Shown: positions 1 through 5,783 of the stretch, piece by piece
Position numbering within the stretch: the stretch's first letter is position 1
Layout: the number at the start of each line of letters is the position of its first letter
Assembly (NCBI GenBank): GCA_018303575.1
Contig: JAGVXW010000042.1
Span: 1-6,690 of the forward strand
Length of the DNA: 6,690 nucleotides
Reading direction: 5' to 3'
Source of the DNA: Candidatus Woesearchaeota archaeon
Lineage (GTDB): Archaea > Nanobdellota > Nanobdellia > Woesearchaeales > WJIZ01
Translations under genes and position numbers: made by a program
The notes under the pieces: generated by a model
The model's input: only the letters and a program-made list of their open reading frames with translations
The model's database searches: none
What the model was told of the DNA's origin: nothing

Positions 1-606
1 AGAAGAAGTCCGTGTTCACGATTTCGAGATCCCCGAACTTGGAAAAGTCGTACCCTACGGCGTGTACGACATCGACCATAATCGCGGCTGGATTAATCTG
101 GGCATTGATAGCGATACTGCAGAGTTCGCCGTCGAGAGCATCCGGCGATGGTGGAACACCATCGGGAAAAACACGTACCCGCACGCAACAACGCTCACGG
201 TCACCGCCGATAGCGGCGGGAGCAACAGTCCGCGAGCACGACTCTGGAAATACGAACTGCAACGATTCGCAAATGAGACCGGACTCACGCTGCGAGTCCG
301 CCACTTCCCACCCGGCACAAGCAAATGGAACAAGATCGAGCACAGACTATTCAGTTTCATCAGTCAGAATTGGCGGGGAAAACCGCTCATCAGCCACGCA
401 GTCATCATCAACCTCATTGCTGCAACAACAACGACTAAAGGACTCAAGGTTGATTGTGTACTTGACACAAACAAATACCCTGTTGGGAGAAAAATATCAA
501 ACAATGACTACAACAAAATCAATTTCACACCAGAAGCATTCCACGGGGACTGGAATTACTCAATTAACCCCCGACGAAGTTGACCAGCTCATTTCTTGAC
601 GAGCCC
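1..606 (+). mobile_element. Insertion sequence of the ISAzo13 family, right-hand part; right end approximate
   Basis: The transposase frame ends at 583 and the element should end shortly after. The bases TTCTTGACGAGCCC (593-606) look like a terminal inverted repeat that would read GGGCTCGTCAAGAA inward from the right end. This matches my memory of the kind of end this family has, but the left end is outside the window, so neither the repeat nor a target duplication can be confirmed. The right boundary at 606 is an inference. Confidence 0.5.
2..583 (+). CDS. ISAzo13-family transposase, 3' part (5' end outside window)
   Basis: This is the C-terminal ~193 residues of a DDE transposase that would cut and join the ends of its own insertion sequence. 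The frame is open from base 2, so the start lies outside the window; an internal GTG at 62 is not the start. Seen: the block PELGKVVPYGVYDID, then DTAEFAVESIRRWW, then the second catalytic Asp in TADSGGSN (codon 209-211) and the catalytic Glu in WNKIEHRLF (codon 338-340), and the tail FHGDWNY. This order of motifs is that of the ISAzo13 (Rhodopirellula-type) family; the first catalytic Asp should lie upstream of the window. The C-terminus looks complete. The family is mostly bacterial, so transfer into this genome is likely. Family assignment is from recognised motifs, not a search. Confidence 0.88.
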   Translation, partial: EEVRVHDFEIPELGKVVPYGVYDIDHNRGWINLGIDSDTAEFAVESIRRWWNTIGKNTYPHATTLTVTADSGGSNSPRARLWKYELQRFANETGLTLRVRHFPPGTSKWNKIEHRLFSFISQNWRGKPLISHAVIINLIAATTTTKGLKVDCVLDTNKYPVGRKISNNDYNKINFTPEAFHGDWNYSINPRRS

Positions 607-636
607 TAAAGCTGGTGGCGTGGTTTTTGAGCATGA

Positions 637-696
637 TCAGAAGTCCGCATGCTTACCCCGAGCTGAAGCAAGGAGATTGCGCATGCGGACTTCTGA
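637..696. repeat. Perfect 16-bp inverted repeat with 28-base loop
   Basis: The arms TCAGAAGTCCGCATGC (637-652) and GCATGCGGACTTCTGA (681-696) are exact reverse complements. The flanking bases do not extend the pairing. The hairpin lies between the presumed IS end and the remnant frame before the next gene. No T-run follows either arm, so it does not look like an intrinsic terminator. It could be a small non-autonomous mobile element, a recombination or protein-binding palindrome, or a structured RNA. CAT occurs on both sides (632-634 and 697-699), too short to count as a target duplication. Function unknown. Confidence 0.85.
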
Positions 697-801
697 CATT
701 TCAATGCCCACATCGTAAGAAGCTTGGGCCTCAAAAAATGGGAGGAAGTCTCTGTTTCTCTTCCTGACAAGAAGCATATCCTGATAGAATTGGAAGACTA
801 A
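697..801 (+). pseudogene. Possible 3' remnant of an unidentified gene
   Basis: An open frame of 34 codons with no usable start runs from just after the inverted repeat to TAA at 799-801. It reads SLGLKKWEEVSVSLPDKK and ends ILIELED, which has the look of a genuine protein C-terminus. The frame is closed upstream by TGA at 694-696, inside the right arm of the inverted repeat. Its stop abuts the promoter of the next gene. I infer that the IS and/or the palindromic element cut off the 5' part of a gene. The family is not recognised, and chance openness over 100 bases is possible. Confidence 0.35.
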
Positions 802-802
802 A

Positions 803-833
803 CCTTTTTAAATGAGGAGGCTCTCCTCGTTTC
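803..833 (+). promoter_or_regulatory. Archaeal promoter with small palindrome; probably leaderless start at 834
   Basis: CCTTTTTAAAT (803-813) is a good archaeal TATA box. Its centre is about 24-25 bases before the ATG at 834, which puts the expected transcription start at or next to the ATG. Between them is GAGGAG-GCT-CTCCTC (814-828), a perfect 6-bp palindrome with a 3-base centre. GGAGG at 816-820 could pass for a Shine-Dalgarno site, but it is 13 bases from the ATG and would be paired if transcribed. The palindrome is therefore more likely a DNA operator than a ribosome site. Confidence 0.6.
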
Positions 834-1265
834 ATGGAACTCAAGGATCTTTGCAAGAAGCTGAACCTTAACGCGGAGTCTTTGGAGCGCGAGTTCGATC
901 TCCTGGACTTGGAGTTCATCACGCCGAAGACAGTGGCGCGGAAGATCGTCGAGAAGGTGGACAAGTACTGCCAGTTCACGGAAGCTTTCTTGAACGCTGA
1001 TGGGGTGTCGTTCGCTGTGCTCATCGAGATCAAGACGCTGGACACGCGGAAACTCAATGAGACTTTTATGGCGCTTAATCTGATCACGCGCGAGTATATG
1101 CTTGCCGACCTCAAAAACACCGATCAAGAGTTCCTGAGCTTCATCACCCGCGGCGTAAAAGAATGGGTAGCCATCAAACCAGAGCTCATGACGCTTGTGC
1201 AGCAGGCGAAGGACGCATGGAAGGACTCCCGAAGACTCGGGGAAGAGCTGGGGTATTTCGGATGA
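834..1265 (+). CDS. Hypothetical helical protein, first gene of the adk operon
   Basis: A protein of 143 aa that I do not recognise. By eye it is largely alpha-helical, starting MELKDLCKKLNLNAESLERE. No signal peptide or membrane segment is visible. It has two cysteines, both in the N-terminal half, and no evident metal-binding motif. The ATG at 834 is chosen because the promoter TATA lies at the leaderless distance and the protein starts cleanly there. Its TGA (1263-1265) overlaps the ATG of adk as ATGA, so the two genes are almost surely co-transcribed and translationally coupled. This may tie the protein to nucleotide or translation housekeeping, but no function can be given. Confidence 0.85.
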   Translation: MELKDLCKKLNLNAESLEREFDLLDLEFITPKTVARKIVEKVDKYCQFTEAFLNADGVSFAVLIEIKTLDTRKLNETFMALNLITREYMLADLKNTDQEFLSFITRGVKEWVAIKPELMTLVQQAKDAWKDSRRLGEELGYFG

Positions 1266-1879
1266 AGCTCATCTTCCTGGGGCCTCCTGGAGCCGGGAAA
1301 GGGACCATCTCACAACGACTGGTGAGGAAAGAGGGGATGGTGCAGATCTCTGCGGGAGACTTATTGCGCGAGGCGGTGAAGAAGCAGACTGCGCTGGGCA
1401 TGAAGGCGAAATCCTACATGGAGAAGGGCGAGCTCGTTCCCGACCAGCTTGTGATCGATTTGATGGTGGAGCGCGTCAGGCGGCCTGACTGCAAACGGGG
1501 CTTTATTTTGGACGGGTTCCCACGGACAATCGCGCAGGCGGAGGCGCTCCAACGAAATAAGATACCCATCGATACGGTTGTGAACTTCACGGTGGCTGAA
1601 GAGACGCTCATCAGGCGGCTTTCCGGGAGGAGGATGCACCGCATCACCGGGGAGATCTTCAACATCCATACTTTGCCGCCGCCTCCTGGGACGAAAGAGG
1701 CGGATTTGATCCAGAGGCCGGATGACAAGCCGGAGGCGATCAAGAAGAGGATCGAAGTGTACAAGCGTGAGACGCTGCCTTTGATTGATTTCTATGAACG
1801 AGAAGGCAAGCTGGTGAATGTCGACGGCGAGGGCTCTTCAGAGAAGGTTCTCCAGGGCGTCCTCAAGGCGATTGCATAG
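1262..1879 (+). CDS. adk: Adenylate kinase
   Basis: Adenylate kinase, 205 aa, cytosolic: ATP + AMP to 2 ADP. Seen: P-loop GPPGAGKGT at residues 7-15, AMP-binding ISAGDLLR at 29-36, and GFILDGFPRT at 80-89. The LID runs about 122-156 (GRRMHRITGEIFNIH to LIQRPDD), with arginines 119, 123, 152 and 163 in the places used for phosphates. The LID has no zinc-binding cysteines and is a few residues shorter than in typical bacterial long forms. This is the bacterial/eukaryotic-like type, not the AdkA type of many euryarchaea. The start at 1262 overlaps the previous stop (ATGA) and puts the P-loop at the usual distance. An in-frame ATG at 1163 would add 33 residues read out of frame through the upstream gene and is rejected. 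The 3' end overlaps truD on the other strand. Confidence 0.95.
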   Translation: MKLIFLGPPGAGKGTISQRLVRKEGMVQISAGDLLREAVKKQTALGMKAKSYMEKGELVPDQLVIDLMVERVRRPDCKRGFILDGFPRTIAQAEALQRNKIPIDTVVNFTVAEETLIRRLSGRRMHRITGEIFNIHTLPPPPGTKEADLIQRPDDKPEAIKKRIEVYKRETLPLIDFYEREGKLVNVDGEGSSEKVLQGVLKAIA

Positions 1880-2800
1880 GAAGGTGATCGCGATGGTGGC
1901 GTAGCTGCCTTTTGGTAACATAAATGATACGACAGCAAAAGTTCCATGAACTCTCTTGAGCTCGAAGCCCTCGATTTCGACGTAGCATTGACGAAGGCCT
2001 CCCTCTGAGCTTAACTCCGGCATTTTCCGGTTGATGAAATCCCTTGCCTTGATGCCTTCTTTTTCGAGAAGCGTTTTCACGAGTCCAGTTTCCTCTATTC
2101 CGAATCCGATTAACGGAAGCTCCTGAGCAGAAGGATTTTCATGAAGCATGCGATTCCAGAGCTTGCTTTGAAAGGAGTGGACGTACATCTTCAGTTGCTT
2201 CCTGGGAAGGAGGCGCAGTCCTTCGATGAAATTCGTCGGGTTCTTGCCGATGTATGGATTGATTTTCTCGGCCGCATCTTTATCCTGGGATAGAATTTTC
2301 TCGAGTGCTTCCCCAAAATTTCTCTTCACCAGGAGCTTCCCGATTTCCGAATTCCCCTTCGAGAAGCGCTGCTCGCCGAAATAATTGGGCATCAGGAGCT
2401 TGCCTTCGTGCGATTTCAGCAGCTCGATCTCCTTTTGCCCCAGATTTCGGATGGTAATCTCGAAGAAGTTTCCATCCAATTCTCCCAGCGAGAGATGCTG
2501 GTTGAGGTAGCCGACGAATACAAGTTCAATGTCCTTGAGCTGGAAGCGACTGATTTCCTTTTCGGTTGCGAATTTAATAGCGACAAATTGTTCCGTAACA
2601 GCGTTCTTGTCCTTCAGGCCCGCATAGGAGAAATATTTGATGGGCCTTTCCATTGCAGTGGCAACAGAGGCGATCGCACGCTGGGTAGTGTAATTGCGCT
2701 TCTTCAGGATGCAAAGAGCAAAATTTCCTTTAGATAAAACCTGATGAGAAGCCATCTCCCTGACGATGAAGTCTTCCGGGCGCTGCTTGAGGAGGTACAT
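1838..2800 (-). CDS. truD: tRNA pseudouridine(13) synthase TruD
   Basis: TruD family, 320 aa; the family makes pseudouridine at position 13 of tRNA (position 35 in some tRNAs in eukaryotic and archaeal relatives). Seen: N-terminal LLKQRPEDFIVRE, catalytic motif YAGLKDKNAVTEQ with Asp64, GNFFEITIRNL, and NYFGEQRFSKGNSEIG, then a TRUD insertion domain and a closing block ending LPKGSYATIAI. The ATG at 2800 is chosen because homology begins there; a longer frame from 2893 would add 31 residues that translate the trmB remnant and the end of the ATPase gene. The last ~14 residues are encoded on the strand opposite the adk 3' end (42-base tail-to-tail overlap). No clear TATA box precedes it, so it may be read through from the ATPase gene. 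Confidence 0.93.
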   Translation of the reverse strand: MYLLKQRPEDFIVREMASHQVLSKGNFALCILKKRNYTTQRAIASVATAMERPIKYFSYAGLKDKNAVTEQFVAIKFATEKEISRFQLKDIELVFVGYLNQHLSLGELDGNFFEITIRNLGQKEIELLKSHEGKLLMPNYFGEQRFSKGNSEIGKLLVKRNFGEALEKILSQDKDAAEKINPYIGKNPTNFIEGLRLLPRKQLKMYVHSFQSKLWNRMLHENPSAQELPLIGFGIEETGLVKTLLEKEGIKARDFINRKMPELSSEGGLRQCYVEIEGFELKRVHGTFAVVSFMLPKGSYATIAITFLCNRLEDALENLL

Positions 2801-2801
2801 C

Positions 2802-2870
2802 TTATTCACAGCGATCCCACATGAACTGAAAAAACTTCCGGTAGCCAAGGGCTCATCCCGACGTTTCGTC
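2802..2870 (-). pseudogene. Degenerate 3' end of a TrmB-family regulator gene
   Basis: On the minus strand, bases 2846-2802 read GYRKFFQFMWDRCE and then TAA. The intact TrmB protein upstream ends GYRKFFQCLWDSLD and then TGA. At DNA level, 2814-2846 matches 4256-4288 at 29 of 33 bases. Two of the four differences are synonymous (CGG/AGG, CAG/CAA), which suggests an old paralogue rather than a fresh copy. Further upstream the frame meets TGA at 2855-2853. Shifting one frame gives LTKRRDEP, which resembles MKSRRLAD of the intact gene, so a single frameshift may have occurred. Similarity fades at about 2870, next to the ATPase stop. The remnant abuts the truD start. Confidence 0.7.
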
Positions 2871-2879
2871 AAAGGAGGC

Positions 2880-4139
2880 CTATCCTGCAACATCCAAAAG
2901 CCATTTCCATAAGGGAATAATTTTGACAGAGACGCCTTCGACTACCCGCTCTTCTTCATGCTCCTTGGTGATGATTACCCCTCTTTTAAGGCCCAGCTCC
3001 TTAGCGCATGCCACGATTCCGTCAATCTCTCTTTTCTTTGTGCCGGGGTTGGTTAGCTCATAGGCCACTTGGAGGATCTCTTTTGTCCTGATGCCCTCTC
3101 TAACGGCAAAATCAGCCTCTACGCCTTGCTTGTTCCTCCAATAGCTGATCTCCTCGTTCAAGGAGAGTTTTCGCTTTAACTCGAGGTATACTGCATTTTC
3201 GTATAATCTCCCATAATCGGTTTTTCCGGTTATCGGATAGAGGAATCCCGTGTCTCCAGCGTACGCTTTTCTTGGATACTGCGACCTGTCCTTTATAGTG
3301 TGGGAAAAGATGGGGACAAAGAAGAAGAGGTACCCCTCCTGGGAATAATTCTCGAGGTACAGAAGGCTTTGCTTTGCTATCTTATAGCCAACGCTCTTGA
3401 AGAAGTTCAGGCACTTGGAAGCCGAGAAATAGGGGGAGTTCAGGACATATTTCCCAAAAAGCTCCACTGTCGAGATGTTTTCCTTTGAGATTTCGGCCAC
3501 ATCGAGCCCTATAATGTCTTTAAAGTAGGAGTTCAGAAGCGTAACCTTGTCCGTCCTGTTGCCCAGTAAGACCACCTCCGGAAATCCGCCATACTTCAAG
3601 TATTCGTCCAATTGCTTTTCGATTCTTCCTATACCCGCTGTCGTTTTTTCAAGGTCGAATGTCTTGAATGCGAGGAATTCTTTGAAAGAGAGGGGGTACA
3701 TTTCGTAGCTGACAAGCCTTCCCCGAAGAGGCTTGTTTGGCACGACAAGACTCCTTCTAGAAGAACTTACGATCAGGCGAAGGCTTCCTTTCAGCATCTC
3801 GTGATTCCTTGCAAGCCAGCTTTCGTAATCGGCAACGCTGGTTATTTCGTCAAGAAGCAAATACCCCTTGTCGCCAAACCATTTCAGGATGTCATCTAGG
3901 ATATTCACCTTGTCCCTGATCCTGCCATCTTCCAGGTTGATGTAGGCTACCTTCTTGCCGTCCCCGGAGAGCTTCTGGTGCAGAAGGATCAATAAGCTGC
4001 TCTTTCCGCTCCTCCTCACCCCGGTGAGCGCGATAATCTTGAGCTTGGACATGGACGTGATGCTGTCAAAATCCACAGCCCTATGCTTGAGTTCCTTCTT
4101 GCTTGCGTACACGTTCCATTCTTCAAAGACAGGCTCCAT
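2880..4139 (-). CDS. AAA-family ATPase with DUF4143/nuclease-like C-terminus
   Basis: ATP-binding protein of 419 aa of the archaeal AAA_14/DUF4143 type. Seen: Walker A GVRRSGKS at residues 40-47, Walker B LLLDE at 94-98, a sensor-like strand LRLIVSSS at 120-127, then LRGRLVSYEMYPLSFKEF typical of this family, and a C-terminal half containing YLELKRKL. Near the end is the motif GVEADFAV ... ILQVAYEL, which resembles the catalytic strand pair of PD-(D/E)xK folds. These proteins are common in archaea, often multicopy and patchily distributed; their role is not settled, and mobility or toxin-like roles have been suggested. ATG 4139 is chosen because the TATA box lies 26-27 bases before it; upstream ATG 4220 would translate the promoter. 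It stands alone between two trmB 3' ends. Confidence 0.9.
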   Translation of the reverse strand: MEPVFEEWNVYASKKELKHRAVDFDSITSMSKLKIIALTGVRRSGKSSLLILLHQKLSGDGKKVAYINLEDGRIRDKVNILDDILKWFGDKGYLLLDEITSVADYESWLARNHEMLKGSLRLIVSSSRRSLVVPNKPLRGRLVSYEMYPLSFKEFLAFKTFDLEKTTAGIGRIEKQLDEYLKYGGFPEVVLLGNRTDKVTLLNSYFKDIIGLDVAEISKENISTVELFGKYVLNSPYFSASKCLNFFKSVGYKIAKQSLLYLENYSQEGYLFFFVPIFSHTIKDRSQYPRKAYAGDTGFLYPITGKTDYGRLYENAVYLELKRKLSLNEEISYWRNKQGVEADFAVREGIRTKEILQVAYELTNPGTKKREIDGIVACAKELGLKRGVIITKEHEEERVVEGVSVKIIPLWKWLLDVAG

Positions 4140-4192
4140 ATCCTGTTTTAATAGAAAACAGTATTTAAACTTTTCTGTTTTTATAGAAAACG
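4140..4192 (-). promoter_or_regulatory. ATPase gene promoter: TATA box bracketed by two copies of a 17-bp operator
   Basis: On the plus strand, CTGTTTTAATAGAAAACAG (4143-4161) is a perfect palindrome with 7-bp arms and a 5-base centre. A second copy, CTGTTTTTATAGAAAAC (4175-4191), differs at one base in 17; it keeps GTTTT...AAAAC symmetry. The copies are 32 bp apart, about three helical turns. Between them lies TATTTAAA (4162-4169), the TATA box, centred 26-27 bases before the ATG at 4139, which suggests a leaderless mRNA. The downstream copy fills the space between TATA box and transcription start. A dimer bound there would block transcription; autoregulation by a nearby DNA-binding protein is an inference. 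Confidence 0.75.
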
Positions 4193-4243
4193 ATAATGGC
4201 AAACACCGAGAGTGCACCAATCGAGCAGGTTGGGCGGGGCATA

Positions 4244-4984
4244 TCAGTCAAGAGAATCCCACAGGCATTGAAAAAACTTCCTGTAGCCGTCAGCTAATCT
4301 TCTGCTCTTCATGACGAACTGCAGCGGCTCTGCGTCAAGCTGCCCGGGCTTTACGCCGACGAAAGTCACCACATAATCACCGAAGACATCCACCGTTGTT
4401 TGGCTCGAGTATTCTTTGGGAAGAAAACGATACGGTTTCCCCACGAGCTTGAGGATTTCTGGCTTTTGGGTTTTGACTTCCGAGTCGAAAATATGCACGA
4501 ACTTGATTCCGAGGCGCTTGCGCTCTCTTTGGAATCTCGGAAGAAAGTGTTTCAATCTTTCATCGAGCCAAAAAGCTTTCGCGCCGATAAAGTAGACAGG
4601 CTCTTTGGTGTCGAGAATCATCTGGAGATAGTTCTTGAATCCCTCGATGCCTCTGAAGAGATAGGCCTCCTCCTGTTCTTCAGTCGCTTCATAGAGTTTT
4701 TGCATCTCAGGAAGAAGGTGAGCGATTTTCTCTTCCTTCTCTTTAACAAGCGACAATAGACGAGTGGGGGGCACGGCCTTGAAATGCTTCTCCCCTTTGA
4801 CGAACACTTCCGAGGCAAGGCCCTTTTCGATAAGTTTGCTCAAGGAGTCATAGACGTTTCTCCTATGAACCTTCGACTTGTTCGAGAGCTTCTGGACGGA
4901 AGATTCACCAAGATTGAGAAGAGACTCGTAAACTCTTGATTCGTTCGGGCTCAAACCAAGTTCTCTGAGCAGTTCTTCAAACAT
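4244..4984 (-). CDS. TrmB-family transcriptional regulator
   Basis: DNA-binding regulator of 246 aa. The N-terminal winged helix of the TrmB type covers about residues 1-75: LRELGLSPNESRVYESLLNL, then a helix-turn-helix around 26-56 containing HRRNVYDSLSKLIEKGLAS. A charged helix with KEKEEKIAHLLPEMQKLYEA follows and is a likely dimer coiled coil. The C-terminal effector-like domain starts at LFRGIEGFKNYLQMIL and YFIGAK, the PLD-like fold found in many archaeal TrmB proteins, and ends GYRKFFQCLWDSLD. It is shorter than the sugar-binding TrmB (about 340 aa), so a sugar ligand should not be assumed. ATG 4984 is chosen because the domain begins there and a TATA box lies 25 bases before it; ATG 5044 is rejected since it reads through the promoter. 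It is divergent from the unknown gene pair and is the likely regulator of that promoter. Confidence 0.9.
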   Translation of the reverse strand: MFEELLRELGLSPNESRVYESLLNLGESSVQKLSNKSKVHRRNVYDSLSKLIEKGLASEVFVKGEKHFKAVPPTRLLSLVKEKEEKIAHLLPEMQKLYEATEEQEEAYLFRGIEGFKNYLQMILDTKEPVYFIGAKAFWLDERLKHFLPRFQRERKRLGIKFVHIFDSEVKTQKPEILKLVGKPYRFLPKEYSSQTTVDVFGDYVVTFVGVKPGQLDAEPLQFVMKSRRLADGYRKFFQCLWDSLD

Positions 4985-5004
4985 GGAGCTCAAGCGCGTA
5001 ATGG

Positions 5005-5012
5005 AATATATC
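5005..5012 (-). promoter_or_regulatory. TATA box of the trmB-type gene, leaderless spacing
   Basis: AATATATC on the plus strand (GATATATT on the coding strand) is centred about 25 bases before the ATG at 4984. The transcript is therefore expected to begin at or within a base or two of the start codon. No Shine-Dalgarno site is convincing in front of this ATG. Confidence 0.6.
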
Positions 5013-5019
5013 AATCTTT

Positions 5020-5070
5020 TGGTGGTAATCGCCACCACAAGCATCTAAATAGTTCTCAACACCACCACAA
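5020..5070. promoter_or_regulatory. Divergent operator region with three TGGTGG/CCACCA half-sites
   Basis: TGGTGG (5020-5025) and CCACCA (5032-5037) form a perfect 6-bp palindrome with a 6-base centre. CCACCACAA occurs at 5032-5040 and again at 5062-5070, exactly 30 bp apart. The palindrome sits just upstream of the trmB TATA box (5005-5012). The third half-site lies between the TATA box of the plus-strand gene (5045-5051) and its expected start. This is the layout of an operator that would repress the plus-strand genes and tune the regulator itself. That the adjacent TrmB protein binds here is an inference. Confidence 0.6.
5042..5051 (+). promoter_or_regulatory. TATA box for the unknown gene pair
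   Basis: CATCTAAATAGT contains CTAAATA at 5045-5051. Counting 26 bases from its centre puts the transcript start near 5073, giving a 5' leader of about 24 bases that contains the Shine-Dalgarno site at 5085-5091. This differs from the leaderless minus-strand neighbours. Confidence 0.5.
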
Positions 5071-5084
5071 AGTAACAAAAAATT

Positions 5085-5091
5085 GAGGTGA
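5085..5091 (+). promoter_or_regulatory. Shine-Dalgarno site GAGGTGA that fixes the start at 5097
   Basis: GAGGTGA ends five bases before the ATG at 5097. It excludes the in-frame GTG at 5088, which lies inside the site itself. The match to the archaeal 16S 3' end (GGAGGTGA) is strong. Confidence 0.75.
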
Positions 5092-5096
5092 TACCA

Positions 5097-5777
5097 ATGT
5101 TGGAACTAAGAGACGAGAGGACTGAGTTCAGTTTCAGTGCTAACGCTACGGTCAGGGGTGAAGTGGGCGAGCCGAAAGTTGGGGTAAGCTCTCCCGTAGC
5201 TATAACTGCGAAAGCGACATTTGTGCCTAGGTACGCCCAAGGACTTGTTAGAATCCCTATCAGCCTTGGAGCTTTTGAGGGTGTCAGAATTCAGTATTCC
5301 GATGCGGGAAATAGGGATAGTGACGCATATCGTTTTGCTCACTTGCCTGGGTACGGTATTGTAGATGTAACCGGAGATCCGAGAGGCGAGAGTCTCTTGA
5401 GCCAACAGTTCCCAGAGCATCGGGGATTTTTAGAGGTTGAACTTCGGACCTTGCCACTCCTGACTCCCGGAGAATATCAAAAGATTCGGGATGGAGCGGC
5501 GAAAGGAACAGGTCGAACGCGGTTTAGGGGAGCGAATGAAATCACTGACGGGATGGGGTGGGGCGAGATGATGCGCCAGCTATGGAACTCCCTTCCGACC
5601 GATGCTACGGCCGAATATCGAGGTGATCTCCGATGGGGGCCCTATTTGACAGAATACGCGCGAAGAACCCCTGAAGAGCTTCAAGAGGTGTGTGCTCCGA
5701 TAGTAAAAGCGACGATTGATGAGATGGTTGCATACGCGGTGCAACGCCTTGAAAGAAAAATGGAAGGAAAGAGGTGA
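5097..5777 (+). CDS. Hypothetical protein, first gene of a TrmB-linked pair
   Basis: A protein of 226 aa that I do not recognise. The N-terminal half (about 1-115) alternates short polar and hydrophobic stretches rich in Gly, Val and Ser (for example VGVSSPVAITAKATFVP and LVRIPISLG), suggesting a beta-rich domain. The C-terminal part, from about LTPGEYQKIRDG, is helical, with MGWGEMMRQLWNSLP and a charged last helix TIDEMVAYAVQRLERKMEGKR. No signal peptide, membrane helix or nucleotide-binding motif is visible, so it should be cytosolic. The start is fixed by the Shine-Dalgarno site at 5085. The next gene begins six bases after its stop, so the two form an operon, divergent from the TrmB-type gene and probably controlled by it. 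Confidence 0.85.
   Translation: MLELRDERTEFSFSANATVRGEVGEPKVGVSSPVAITAKATFVPRYAQGLVRIPISLGAFEGVRIQYSDAGNRDSDAYRFAHLPGYGIVDVTGDPRGESLLSQQFPEHRGFLEVELRTLPLLTPGEYQKIRDGAAKGTGRTRFRGANEITDGMGWGEMMRQLWNSLPTDATAEYRGDLRWGPYLTEYARRTPEELQEVCAPIVKATIDEMVAYAVQRLERKMEGKR
5771..5777 (+). promoter_or_regulatory. Shine-Dalgarno site GAGGTGA overlapping the upstream stop codon
   Basis: GAGGTGA lies six bases before the GTG at 5784 and its TGA is the stop codon of the previous gene. The same 7-mer serves the previous gene (5085-5091). The shared site and tight spacing support one transcript and coupled translation, and choose GTG 5784 as the start. Confidence 0.75.
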
Positions 5778-5783
5778 AACAAC

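Noticed and set aside
12..599. Open frame of 195 codons on the plus strand
   Set aside because: It is out of frame with the transposase, low-complexity Ser/Thr/Arg-rich, and has no family-like motifs; the overlapping frame carries the DDE motifs.
637..696. Inverted repeat as a transcription terminator
   Set aside because: No T-run follows on either strand and the 28-base loop is too long for a typical one.
1163..1261. Extended N-terminus for adenylate kinase
   Set aside because: It would overlap the upstream gene by about 100 bases and put 33 extra residues before the P-loop, unlike any adenylate kinase.
2801..2893. Extended N-terminus for TruD
   Set aside because: Those residues translate the trmB remnant and the end of the ATPase gene; homology begins at the ATG at 2800.
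4140..4220. Extended N-terminus for the ATPase
   Set aside because: It would translate the TATA box and both operator copies.
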